Assembly: GCA_031552185.1 (NCBI GenBank)
Contig: JAVBMU010000014.1
Location: 1-48,402, forward strand
Source of the DNA: JAVBMU01 sp031552185
Lineage (GTDB): Bacteria > Actinomycetota > Actinomycetes > Actinomycetales > Cellulomonadaceae
Direction: 5' to 3'
DNA length: 48,402 bases
Shown here: one piece after another, positions 9,075-16,929 of the stretch
Position numbering within the stretch: the stretch's first letter is position 1
How the letters are laid out: every line of letters starts with the position of its first letter
Position numbers and translations under genes: made by a program
Notes under the pieces: generated by a model
Database searches by the model: none
What the model saw: the letters and a program-made list of their open reading frames with translations, nothing else
Told to the model about the DNA's origin: nothing

Positions 9075-9626
9075 CTACGGGACGGAGAACCCGTTGCCCT
9101 GGCCGTCGGTGACGGTGAGGGAGCCGTCGGGGTTCTGGACGTAGCCGGCGCCGTTGCCGTCGGTGGCTGAGCTGCCGCCGCCTGGCTTCTGGCTGTACGC
9201 GGCACCGTCGTTGGAGCTGGCGGAGAAGCCGCCGCCCGGGTTCGCGACGTAGGTCGAGCCGTCCGAGGCAGTGAAGGTGCCGTCGGAGTTCTGGACGTAG
9301 GACGTGCCGGTGCCGTCGGTGACCGTGAAGCTGCCGTCGGCGTTGTGGACGAAGGACGCGGTGCCGTCGGAGGCTGTGAAGCTGCCGTCCGCGCTGCGGC
9401 GGTAGGTCACGGAGCCGTCGGCCGTCGCAAAGCTGCCGTCGGCCTGCTCGACGAGGGCGCCGAGCCCGGGGACCGTCATCGTGCTGCCGACCGGTGCGGA
9501 GCCCTGGTCGGCCTGGGTCGTCGGGCTCGAGGAGGTGTCGCCGACCTTGACGTCGCAGGCCGACAGGCCCATCACCGCCAGCAGCGGGAGCGTCCACAGC
9601 ACTGTTGTTCTCTTCAGGTTCTTCAT
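9075..9626 (-). CDS. Lipoprotein with seven short tandem repeats
   Basis: A 183-residue exported protein. The signal peptide (KNLKRTTVLWTLPLLAVMG) ends in the lipobox LSAC with Cys24. After a Ser/Thr linker, residues 62-183 consist entirely of seven 16-18-residue repeats with core ADGSFTxxDGT...YVQN, degenerating to PGGG forms in repeats 5 and 6. The regular Gly/Asp-Gly and aromatic spacing suggests a beta-hairpin or solenoid on the outer face of the membrane. No family was recognised. The ATG at 9626 is chosen because the signal peptide begins there; the frame is open 40 codons further. Its promoter region has stacked palindromes shared with rpmE. Confidence 0.85.
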   Translation of the reverse strand: MKNLKRTTVLWTLPLLAVMGLSACDVKVGDTSSSPTTQADQGSAPVGSTMTVPGLGALVEQADGSFATADGSVTYRRSADGSFTASDGTASFVHNADGSFTVTDGTGTSYVQNSDGTFTASDGSTYVANPGGGFSASSNDGAAYSQKPGGGSSATDGNGAGYVQNPDGSLTVTDGQGNGFSVP

Positions 9627-9672
9627 GCCGACGAGTGTTTCAGGCCACCTGGCGCGCCGGAACAGGTTCGGC

Positions 9673-9709
9673 GTCGCAGCCCCGCGACACCGTGTCGCAG
9701 CTCTGCGAC
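9673..9709. promoter_or_regulatory. Stacked inverted repeats between lipoprotein gene and rpmE
   Basis: Four copies of the half-site GTCGCAG/GCGACA alternate in orientation. GCGACAC-C-GTGTCGC (9684-9698) overlaps TCGCAG-CT-CTGCGA (9695-9708). They lie about 50-110 bases upstream of the lipoprotein start, a good place for a regulator; none can be named. Confidence 0.45.
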
Positions 9710-9904
9710 AGGTCCCTGGACGGATCCCGCCGACGGTCCGCACCACTCGACGCCCACGACGCGCGGTCGGGTGGGAACATGTCGGCTGCGTTTCTGGTTG
9801 AGGCTGCGGGTCTGGCAGAATGACCCGCTGGCCTACGGTTCACCGCCGTGCGCGCCCGGAGCGTGCGTGCGGACCCGTCGGCATCCTCATGAAGGAGAAC
9901 CCCT

Positions 9905-10123
9905 GTGAAGTCTGGAATCCACCCCGCCTACGTGCCCACCCAGGTGGTCTGCACCTGCGGCAACACCTTCGTCACCCGGTCGACGGTGACCTCGGGCCTC
10001 ATCCACGCTGATGTGTGCAGCGCCTGCCACCCGTTCTACACGGGCAAGCAGAAGATCCTCGACACCGGTGGCCGCGTGGCCCGGTTCGAGGCCCGTTACG
10101 GCAAGCGCACCGCGGGCAAGTAG
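9905..10123 (+). CDS. rpmE: 50S ribosomal protein L31, zinc-binding form
   Basis: A 72-residue L31 of the large ribosomal subunit. Cys16, Cys18, Cys38 and Cys41 (CTC and CSAC) form the zinc ribbon of the C+ form; HPFYTGKQ and the basic tail are typical. GTG at 9905 is preceded by AAGGAG seven bases away. TGGCAGAATG at 9813-9822 looks like an extended -10. L31 directly upstream of prfA is the usual actinobacterial order. As a zinc-containing L31 it would be expected to have a zinc-free paralogue elsewhere under Zur control; nothing in this promoter shows that. Confidence 0.97.
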   Translation: MKSGIHPAYVPTQVVCTCGNTFVTRSTVTSGLIHADVCSACHPFYTGKQKILDTGGRVARFEARYGKRTAGK

Positions 10124-10255
10124 CGACCTCGCAGCGCCGGCGGTCCGGGACCGACAACCTCTCCAGGGGCAGTCGGAAACCGGTCCGCCGGCGCTGTCGT
10201 TCTACCCGGGCGGGGTAGCGCCGCCCCCGACGCACCGACCCCGAGAGGATCCGCC

Positions 10256-11341
10256 GTGATCGAGGCGTTCGACGCCGTCCTGCCGATGCTCGACGAACAT
10301 GCCGAGATCGAGACCCAACTCGCCGATCCGACCGTCCACGCGGACGCCGGCCGGGCCCGGGCGCTCGGGCGCCGGTACGCGGCCCTGGGGCAGGTCGTGG
10401 CGGCGTACCGGACGTGGCGGGCGGCCTGCGACGACGCTGAGGCGGCCGCGGAACTCGCGGCCGAGGACGCGGCGTTCGCGGCCGAACTCCCGGACCTGCA
10501 GCAGGCCGCCTCAGCCGCGGCCGAGAAGCTGCGCCGGGTGCTTGTGCCCCGCGATCCGGACGACGGCCGCGACGTCATCCTCGAGATCAAGGCGGGGGAG
10601 GGCGGCGAGGAATCGGCACTGTTCGCGGGCGACCTGTTGCGGATGTACCTGCGCTACGCCGAACGTCGCGGCTGGAAGACCGAGGTCCTCGAGTCGACCG
10701 AATCGGATCTCGGCGGGGTCAAGGATGCCCAGGTGGCCATCAAGGCGAAGGGCGCGGTCGCCCCGGAGGACGGCGTGTGGGCGCACCTGAAATACGAGGG
10801 CGGGGTGCATCGGGTTCAGCGCGTCCCGGTCACCGAGTCGCAGGGGCGGATTCACACCTCGGCCGCCGGGGTGCTGGTGTTTCCCGAGGCGGAGGACGCC
10901 GGTGAGGTCGAGATCGATCCCAATGATCTGCGCATCGACGTCTACCGGTCCTCCGGACCGGGTGGGCAGTCGGTCAACACCACCGACTCCGCGGTGCGGA
11001 TCACCCACCTGCCGACGGGGATCGTCGTCTCGATGCAGAACGAGAAGTCCCAGTTGCAGAACCGCCAGCAGGCCATGCGCGTGTTGCGCGCGCGGCTGCT
11101 CGCCGCCCAGCAGGAGGCCGCCGCCGCCGAGGCCGCGGATCTGCGCCGGTCCCAGGTGCGCACCGTGGACCGCAGCGAACGAATCCGGACCTACAACTTC
11201 CCGGAGAACCGGATCGCCGATCATCGCACCGGGTTCAAGGCGTACAACCTCGACCAGGTCCTGGCCGGGGATCTCGACGCGGTGATCCGGTCGGCGATCG
11301 AGGCGGACGAGGCCGCCCGCCTCGCCGCCGCCGGATCGTGA
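10256..11341 (+). CDS. prfA: Peptide chain release factor 1
   Basis: Recognises UAA and UAG stop codons and triggers peptide release. The 361-residue protein has the codon-reading tripeptide PVT (191-193, in VPVTESQGRIHTS) and the GGQ hydrolysis loop (236-238, in SSGPGGQSVN), whose Gln is methylated by PrmC. GTG at 10256 follows GAGAGGA. The stop overlaps the GTG of prmC by four bases, coupling the factor to its own modifying enzyme. Length is standard. Confidence 0.98.
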   Translation: MIEAFDAVLPMLDEHAEIETQLADPTVHADAGRARALGRRYAALGQVVAAYRTWRAACDDAEAAAELAAEDAAFAAELPDLQQAASAAAEKLRRVLVPRDPDDGRDVILEIKAGEGGEESALFAGDLLRMYLRYAERRGWKTEVLESTESDLGGVKDAQVAIKAKGAVAPEDGVWAHLKYEGGVHRVQRVPVTESQGRIHTSAAGVLVFPEAEDAGEVEIDPNDLRIDVYRSSGPGGQSVNTTDSAVRITHLPTGIVVSMQNEKSQLQNRQQAMRVLRARLLAAQQEAAAAEAADLRRSQVRTVDRSERIRTYNFPENRIADHRTGFKAYNLDQVLAGDLDAVIRSAIEADEAARLAAAGS

Positions 11342-12408
11342 CGACGGCGGGGATCGTGACCGACGGGGGCGGGTCGACGGGTGACGTCCTGGTGTCCGAC
11401 GCCGTGCGTCGGGCCACGCGGACCCTCGCCAGGGCCGGGGTGCCGTCCCCGCGGGTGGACGCCGAGATTTTGCTTGCCCACGCCGCGGGCGTCCCGCGGG
11501 CCGAGGTCGTTCGGGCGGGGGCGCTCGGGGCCCGCCTGGCGGATCTCGCGGATCCGGCGACCCGGCCGGAGGCCGGGGGCGCCGACCTCGGCGAGGCGGG
11601 CGGCGCCGGTCTCGCGGGCGGCGCACGTCTCGCGGGCGTCGCCGGCTTTGCCGACCTCGTCGAGCGGCGGGCGCGCCGCGAGCCGTTGCAGCACCTGACC
11701 GGCGTCGCGCCGTTCCGGAACCTGGAATTGGCGGTCGGACCCGGGGTTTTCGTGCCGCGGCCGGAGACGGAGGTCGTCGCTCAGGTCGCGATCGACGCCG
11801 CCCGGGCGGCGCTCGCCGCGCGGGGCGAGGCGCTCGTCGTCGACCTGTGCACCGGCTCGGGGGCGATCGCGCTCGCTGTCGCGACCGAGGTCCCCCAGGC
11901 GCAGGTCATCGCCGTGGAACTCGACGCCGCGGCCTTTGACTGGGCCCGCCGCAACGTGACGGCGGTCACCGCCGGTACTCGGGCGTCGGTGCGGCTCGTC
12001 CGCGGCGACGCGCGCCGAGCCCTGCGCGGCCCGGCTGCCGCCGGCGGGCTCGACGGCGGGTGCGACGTCGTCGTCTCGAACCCGCCCTACGTACCGGCGG
12101 ACGCGGTGCCGGTGGATCCGGAGGTGGCGGCGCATGACCCGGCCGTCGCGCTGTACGGCCTGGGCGCCGATGGCTTCGAGGTGCCCCGCGGCATCGTCGC
12201 GGCGGGTGCGCGGTTGCTCCGGCCCGGCGGCCTGTTCGTCATGGAGCACGCGGAAGTGCAGGCCGCAGTGGCTCGGGCGGCCGTGACGGCGATCGGCGCC
12301 TTCGGCCCGGCCGAGACCCGGCCGGACCTGGCGGGCCGCCCGCGGATGGTGGTCGCGCGTCGCTGCGGCGCCGGCGGGGATGCCGCCGTGAAAGACTGGA
12401 AACCGTGA
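11338..12408 (+). CDS. prmC: Release factor glutamine methyltransferase
   Basis: Methylates the GGQ glutamine of release factors using S-adenosylmethionine. Seen: the SAM-binding strand VVDLCTGSGAIALAVA (Asp169) and the catalytic NPPY (248-251). REPLQHLTG and PRPETEVV are the substrate-binding stretches. At 356 residues it is some 70 longer than usual, mainly because of an Ala/Gly/Leu-rich insert (residues about 65-105) between the N-terminal helical domain and the catalytic domain; the DNA there is internally repetitive. GTG start overlaps prfA; the stop overlaps tsaC, each by four bases. Confidence 0.95.
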   Translation: MTTAGIVTDGGGSTGDVLVSDAVRRATRTLARAGVPSPRVDAEILLAHAAGVPRAEVVRAGALGARLADLADPATRPEAGGADLGEAGGAGLAGGARLAGVAGFADLVERRARREPLQHLTGVAPFRNLELAVGPGVFVPRPETEVVAQVAIDAARAALAARGEALVVDLCTGSGAIALAVATEVPQAQVIAVELDAAAFDWARRNVTAVTAGTRASVRLVRGDARRALRGPAAAGGLDGGCDVVVSNPPYVPADAVPVDPEVAAHDPAVALYGLGADGFEVPRGIVAAGARLLRPGGLFVMEHAEVQAAVARAAVTAIGAFGPAETRPDLAGRPRMVVARRCGAGGDAAVKDWKP

Positions 12409-13073
12409 GCGCCCTGTATCCCGTCACCGACCCGAACACCTGGGGCCCGTCCCTCGACGAGGCGGTGCACGCCATCACCCGCGGCGCTCTCGTGGTGATG
12501 CCGACGGACACCGTGTACGGCGTCGGCGCGGATGCCTTCGACCACGCGGCCGTGGCCCGATTGCTCGCCGCGAAGGGCCGCGGCCGGCAGATGCCGCCGC
12601 CGGTCCTCGTTCCGGACGCCACGACCCTGGGCGGCCTCGCGGCGGACGTCTCGGAGTCGGCGCGCGCGCTCGTGCAGGCGTTCTGGCCGGGCGGGTTCAC
12701 GATCATCGTCCGCGCCCAGCCGTCCCTCATGTGGGACCTCGGCGAGACCAGGGGCACGGTGGCCCTGCGGATGCCGGACCACGAGGCCTGCCTGGCGTTG
12801 CTGCGCCGGACCGGGCCGCTGGCGGTCACCTCGGCGAATGCAACCGGGCAACCCGCAGCGCTCGACGCGGCGGAGGCTCGCGCCCAACTCGGCGACGCCG
12901 TCGCGGTCTACCTGGACGGCGGCCCGGCGTCCGGCGGGGTCGCCTCGACCATCGTGGACGCGACCGGCGAAGTGCCGCGGGTGGTCCGCGCCGGCGCGAT
13001 CGATCTCGCCCGGCTGCAGGCGGTGACCTTCGTGGCGGACCTCGAGCCGGCCGGGGGGGCGAACGACGGGTGA
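12405..13073 (+). CDS. tsaC: L-threonylcarbamoyladenylate synthase
   Basis: Makes threonylcarbamoyl-AMP from threonine, bicarbonate and ATP for the t6A37 modification of ANN-reading tRNAs. The 222-residue protein has the YrdC core: PTDTVYGVGADA, the KGRGRQMPPPV loop in place of the usual KxR, WPGGFTIIV, GTVALRMPDH, and TSANATGQPA near the C-terminus. The linker and extra domain of the longer Sua5 form are absent. GTG at 12405 overlaps prmC (GTGA) and its own stop overlaps the next GTG, making it the third of five coupled genes. Confidence 0.95.
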   Translation: MSALYPVTDPNTWGPSLDEAVHAITRGALVVMPTDTVYGVGADAFDHAAVARLLAAKGRGRQMPPPVLVPDATTLGGLAADVSESARALVQAFWPGGFTIIVRAQPSLMWDLGETRGTVALRMPDHEACLALLRRTGPLAVTSANATGQPAALDAAEARAQLGDAVAVYLDGGPASGGVASTIVDATGEVPRVVRAGAIDLARLQAVTFVADLEPAGGANDG

Positions 13074-14512
13074 GGATCTATCTCCTCGTCCTGCTCGTCG
13101 CCGCGGCGGTGACGTTCCTCGTCACGCCGTCCGTGCGGCGCCTCGCGGTGCGGATCGGGGCGATCACGGCGGTCCGCGAGCGGGACGTGCACACGACGCC
13201 GATCCCGCGCCTGGGCGGCCTCGCGATGCTGGTGGGCCTCGCCGTCGCGCTGTTGTTCGCCTCCCGGATGCCGTTCCTCGCCCGGGTCTTCACCACCGAC
13301 GGGCGGGCGTGGGCGATTCTCGGCGGCGCGGCGATCGTGTGTCTGCTGGGGGTCGCGGACGACATCTGGGACCTGGACTGGATGACCAAGCTCGCCGGAC
13401 AGATCCTCGCGGCGGGGTTCCTCGCCTGGCAGAACGTGCAACTCTTCACCATTCCGATCTTCGGGCTGACCCGGCCGTCGGCGCGACTGACCCTGATCGC
13501 GACCGTGCTCATCGTGGTGGTGGCGATCAATGCGGTGAACTTCGTCGACGGCCTCGACGGGCTCGCGGCGGGGATGATCGCGATCGGCGGGTCGGCGTTC
13601 TTCGTCTACTCATACGCGCTGGCGCTGCCGCAGAACGACTACGCCAGCCTCGCGACCCTGATCATGGCGGCGTTGGTGGGCATCTGTCTGGGCTTCCTGC
13701 CGCACAATTTCAATCCCGCCCGGATCTTCATGGGCGACTCCGGGTCGATGGTGCTCGGCTTCGTGATGGCCGCAGCCGCGATCGTGGTCACCGGCAATAT
13801 CGACCCGGGGCTGCCGCAATCGCGCCAGATTCCGGCGTTCATTCCGATTCTGTTGCCGCTCGCCGTGCTGCTCCTGCCGCTGTTCGACATGGGCAGCGCC
13901 ATTGCGCGCCGCACCCTGGCCGGGGTCTCGCCGTTCCACCCGGACCGCCAGCACCTGCACCACCGCATGCTGGCGTTGGGGCATTCGCATCGGCGGGCCG
14001 TGGTGATCCTGTACCTGTGGACGGCGATCTTCGCCTTTGCCACGGTCGCCCTGGTGCAGTTCCGCGTCCGATGGGTGCTGGCCGGCCTCGGGATTGCGAT
14101 GGTCATCGGGATCCTGTTGACACTCGGCCCGCTGCGCACCCGCGGGCGCTTCCTGGATGACACGATCCAGATTCCCGTTGTGGCGCCGCCCGCCGGGGCC
14201 GCGGCGGAGCCCGGGTCGGGGCTCGGTTCGGCATCGTCGCCGATCCAGTTTGCCTCCTCCCGGACGTGGCGCCCGGTACCCGGGCCGCAGGCCCCCGGGG
14301 GCGCCGACCCCGGTCCGGCGCCCGGCTTCTTCCCGCCGGTCGGGCAGACGCCGCCGTCGACGCCGCCGGCCGGGCAGACGCCGCCGCCGGCGCCGCTGGG
14401 CCCGGCGGCTGCTGCCCCGAATCCGGCGGTCCCGGCGCCCGCGGTCCCGGCGAGGGTCGCCACTCCGGTCGCGCCGCACGCCCCGCATCACGTGAGAGGA
14501 AAGAACCGATGA
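13070..14512 (+). CDS. WecA-type undecaprenyl-phosphate sugar-1-phosphate transferase
   Basis: A 480-residue polyprenyl-phosphate glycosyl-1-phosphate transferase of the MraY/WecA family, which starts cell-wall polymer linkage units. Residues 1-362 are multi-pass membrane with DD (97-98, in VADDIWDLD), NFVDGLDG (from residue 157), FMGDSG and HPDRQHLHH (from 290), all catalytic or Mg/substrate-binding landmarks. Residues 363-480 are an extra Pro/Ala-rich, disordered-looking tail with near-repeats such as GQTPPSTPPA and GQTPPPAP. GTG at 13070 overlaps the tsaC stop; the longer open frame upstream is out-of-frame tsaC. In actinobacteria this gene regularly precedes the atp operon. Confidence 0.92.
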   Translation: MRIYLLVLLVAAAVTFLVTPSVRRLAVRIGAITAVRERDVHTTPIPRLGGLAMLVGLAVALLFASRMPFLARVFTTDGRAWAILGGAAIVCLLGVADDIWDLDWMTKLAGQILAAGFLAWQNVQLFTIPIFGLTRPSARLTLIATVLIVVVAINAVNFVDGLDGLAAGMIAIGGSAFFVYSYALALPQNDYASLATLIMAALVGICLGFLPHNFNPARIFMGDSGSMVLGFVMAAAAIVVTGNIDPGLPQSRQIPAFIPILLPLAVLLLPLFDMGSAIARRTLAGVSPFHPDRQHLHHRMLALGHSHRRAVVILYLWTAIFAFATVALVQFRVRWVLAGLGIAMVIGILLTLGPLRTRGRFLDDTIQIPVVAPPAGAAAEPGSGLGSASSPIQFASSRTWRPVPGPQAPGGADPGPAPGFFPPVGQTPPSTPPAGQTPPPAPLGPAAAAPNPAVPAPAVPARVATPVAPHAPHHVRGKNR

Positions 14513-15054
14513 CGCAGGTCCCCCCGACCGGTCCCGACGCCGACCGGTCGACTTCGACGCCGGCGGCACCGCTGCCGGCGACGCCGGCCGAGGAGACCGC
14601 CGCCGAAGTGACGCCGTCGACGACGCCGGCGCCCCCGGCTCCCGGCCTCGCCGCGGTCACGCTGACGCTGCGCCGGGCGCTGCGGGCGGTCCTCGCCTTC
14701 CTCGGCGCCCTGTTGGTCCTGGGCATCGCGATCGGTGCCGCGATCGCCGGGTGGGCGGGCGTCTGGGGTGCCCTGATCGGCGTGGGGGTCGCCGCGTTCT
14801 TCTCGGGCACGACGATTGTCGTCATGCTGCGGACCGTGCACGCCTCGCCCGCCGCCACGGCGGGCGCCGTGATGGGCAGTTGGATCGCGAAGATGGCAGT
14901 GCTCATCGTCGTCCTGGCCCTGATGCGAACGGCCGATTTCTACGACCGGTGGGTGTTCGCCGTCGTGCTCCTGGTCGGCGTGATCGGCTCCGCCCTGCTT
15001 GACTACCGGGCCGTCGCCCGGGGCCGGGTTCCGTACGTCGATCCGGCCCGCTGA
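14509..15054 (+). CDS. AtpI-like membrane protein
   Basis: A 181-residue small membrane protein in the position of atpI, upstream of atpB. An N-terminal Thr/Pro/Ala-rich stretch (residues 1-45) is followed by four hydrophobic helices between about 55 and 165 and a short basic end. AtpI proteins assist c-ring assembly or Mg2+ uptake; sequence conservation is low, so the name rests mainly on position and topology. ATG at 14509 overlaps the transferase stop (ATGA) and has GAGAGGAAAG upstream. TAGGCT at 15129-15134, after this gene, may be a -10 for the atp genes. Confidence 0.75.
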   Translation: MTQVPPTGPDADRSTSTPAAPLPATPAEETAAEVTPSTTPAPPAPGLAAVTLTLRRALRAVLAFLGALLVLGIAIGAAIAGWAGVWGALIGVGVAAFFSGTTIVVMLRTVHASPAATAGAVMGSWIAKMAVLIVVLALMRTADFYDRWVFAVVLLVGVIGSALLDYRAVARGRVPYVDPAR

Positions 15055-15216
15055 GGGCCGCGTCGGCGCGGCGGTCTGCGCGAATGTCCACGGTCCGGGC
15101 ACCCATCCCCGGGCCGGGCGATATGCGTTAGGCTACGAGCAATCCATGACGGCCACGGCCCGATGGCGCGCCGATCCTCGTGGTTGACAACGCACTGATC
15201 ACACCGGGAGTCCACC

Positions 15217-16029
15217 CTGTTCACCATCGCGACTGCGACGATCGCCGCGGAATCGAGCGACGGCGGCTTCCATCCGCCGTCGATCTCCGATTTCTTCCCG
15301 CCGGTCTTCCTCTTCGAGGGCACCCCGTTCGCGATCAACCGGATCATGATGGTCAGGTTGATCGCCATGACCGTCCTGCTGCTGCTCTTCGTGGTGGCCG
15401 CCCGCCGGGCCAAGGTCGTGCCCGGCCGGTTCCAGAACGCGATCGAGATGATTCTCGACTTCGCCCGGCGCAACATTGCCTACGAGGTGTTGGGCGAGAA
15501 GGTCGGGCGGCGCTATTTCCCGTGGATTGCGACTGTGTTGTGCACGGTCTTCATCATGAACATCACGGGGGTCGTGCCGTTCCTGAACATCGCCGGCACA
15601 TCGGTGATCGGGTTGCCGATCGTCCTGGCGCTGTGCACCTACGTGGTCTACCTCGTTGCGGGCGTCAGGGCGCAGGGGGTCGGTTCCTTCCTCAAGGCGA
15701 GCCTGTTCCCGCCCGGGGTGCCGAAGTTCCTCTACGTCCTGCTCACTCCCATCGAGTTCCTGCAGGTCTTCGTCCTGCGGCCGGCGACGCTGGCGATCCG
15801 GCTCCTGGCCAACATGGTCGCCGGTCACCTGATGCTGGCGATCTGCTACGCCGCGACGTCGTACTTCCTGTTCGAGTCGTCCGGTGCGATGAAGGCGTTC
15901 GGCGCCGGCACGTTCGTCGCCGGCTTCGGCTTCTTCCTGTTCGAGGTCTTCGTCGCCGCGCTGCAGGCCTACGTCTTTGCGATCCTGACCGCGGTATACA
16001 TCAGCCTGTCCGTCGAGGCAGAACACTGA
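15217..16029 (+). CDS. atpB: F0F1 ATP synthase subunit a, probable CTG start
   Basis: Forms the proton half-channels of F0. Seen: GRFQNAIEMILDF, NITGVVPFLNIAGTS, and TLAIRLLANMVAGHL with the essential Arg at residue 195. The first ATG in frame (15346) would delete the conserved N-terminus GGFHPPSISDFFPP...FEGTPF, which reads perfectly in the same frame upstream. Going back, no ATG, GTG or TTG occurs before a TGA at 15196, but CTG at 15217 has GGGAG six bases ahead. I therefore set the start at CTG (270 residues). A sequencing slip near 15200 is the alternative, as a GTG at 15180 is in another frame. Confidence 0.9.
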   Translation: MFTIATATIAAESSDGGFHPPSISDFFPPVFLFEGTPFAINRIMMVRLIAMTVLLLLFVVAARRAKVVPGRFQNAIEMILDFARRNIAYEVLGEKVGRRYFPWIATVLCTVFIMNITGVVPFLNIAGTSVIGLPIVLALCTYVVYLVAGVRAQGVGSFLKASLFPPGVPKFLYVLLTPIEFLQVFVLRPATLAIRLLANMVAGHLMLAICYAATSYFLFESSGAMKAFGAGTFVAGFGFFLFEVFVAALQAYVFAILTAVYISLSVEAEH

Positions 16030-16114
16030 CCCACCTGATCGGGGCGAGGGCCAGTTCCCCCCGCCCGCACGCACCGGCCCGACCGGGCCGGCCGGAGAAA
16101 GGAAACCCGACCAA

Positions 16115-16345
16115 GTGAACACCTCAATCCTCGCCGAAGTCACGGGGAACATCGGCACGGTTGGATATGGTCTCGCCGCGGTGGGCCCCGGCATCGGCCT
16201 CGGCATTCTGATCGGCAAGACGATCGAGGGCATCGCGCGCCAGCCCGAGGTAGCCGGCCAGCTGCGCACCACGATGTTCATCGGTGTCGCATTCGTCGAG
16301 GTGCTCGCGCTCCTCGGCCTGGTCGCCGGCTTCATCGTCCAGTGA
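16115..16345 (+). CDS. atpE: F0F1 ATP synthase subunit c
   Basis: The ring-forming proteolipid. The 76-residue hairpin has a Gly-rich first helix (GYGLAAVGPGIGLGILIG), the cytoplasmic loop ARQPE (41-45) that contacts gamma and epsilon, and the proton-carrying Glu62 in FVEVLALLG. There is no sodium-type ligand pattern, so proton coupling is expected. GTG at 16115 lies behind GGAGAAAGGAAA. The stop overlaps the GTG of atpF. Confidence 0.98.
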   Translation: MNTSILAEVTGNIGTVGYGLAAVGPGIGLGILIGKTIEGIARQPEVAGQLRTTMFIGVAFVEVLALLGLVAGFIVQ

Positions 16346-16929
16346 GCCTCGCCGCTCTCGGCGCGGGGCTCGCCGGCGTGAGCGTCGCGGCCGAATCCAC
16401 TGACTCGAACGTCCTCCTGCCGCACACCTACGACATCGTCTGGTCGCTGGTCATCGTCGGCATCGTCTCGCTGGTCTTCATGCGCTACGCTCTGCCGAAG
16501 TTCCAGGCGGTGCTCGACCAGCGCACGGCCCTGATCGAGGGTGGCATCGCCCGCGCGGAGGCCGCCCAGGCGGAGGCCGACCAGATGCGCGCCGAGCACC
16601 AGCGCCAGTTGCAGGAAGCGCGGGCCGAGGCGGCGCGAATGCGCGACCAGGCCCGGGCCGAGGCGGCCGAGATCGGCAAGGACGTGCGGCGCAAGGCGCA
16701 GGTCGAGGCCGACCGGCTGGTCGAGACGGCGCACCGCCAGATCGAGGCCGAGCGCAAGGCGGCCGCGATCTCGCTGCGGGCCGACGTCGGCACCCTCGCC
16801 ACCGAACTCGCGTCCAAGATCGTCGGCGAAGCGCTGGACGACGTCGCCCGGCAGAGCCGGGTCGTCGACCGCTTCCTCGCCGACCTGGAGGCGTCCGACG
16901 CCGTCGGCGCCGCCCCCAAGGACCACTGA
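16342..16929 (+). CDS. atpF: F0F1 ATP synthase subunit b
   Basis: The peripheral stalk subunit. The 195-residue chain has one membrane helix (TYDIVWSLVIVGIVSLVFMRYALPKF, given here only as residues about 29-54) followed by a long charged coiled coil rich in Ala, Glu, Arg and Gln. GTG at 16342 overlaps the atpE stop by four bases; the stop overlaps the atpH ATG by one base. Length is normal for actinobacterial b. Confidence 0.96.
   Translation: MSLAALGAGLAGVSVAAESTDSNVLLPHTYDIVWSLVIVGIVSLVFMRYALPKFQAVLDQRTALIEGGIARAEAAQAEADQMRAEHQRQLQEARAEAARMRDQARAEAAEIGKDVRRKAQVEADRLVETAHRQIEAERKAAAISLRADVGTLATELASKIVGEALDDVARQSRVVDRFLADLEASDAVGAAPKDH

Noticed and set aside
15180..16118. 312-codon plus-strand frame overlapping atpB
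   Set aside because: Its sequence is the out-of-frame image of atpB; only the first few codons might matter if a base is missing near 15200.
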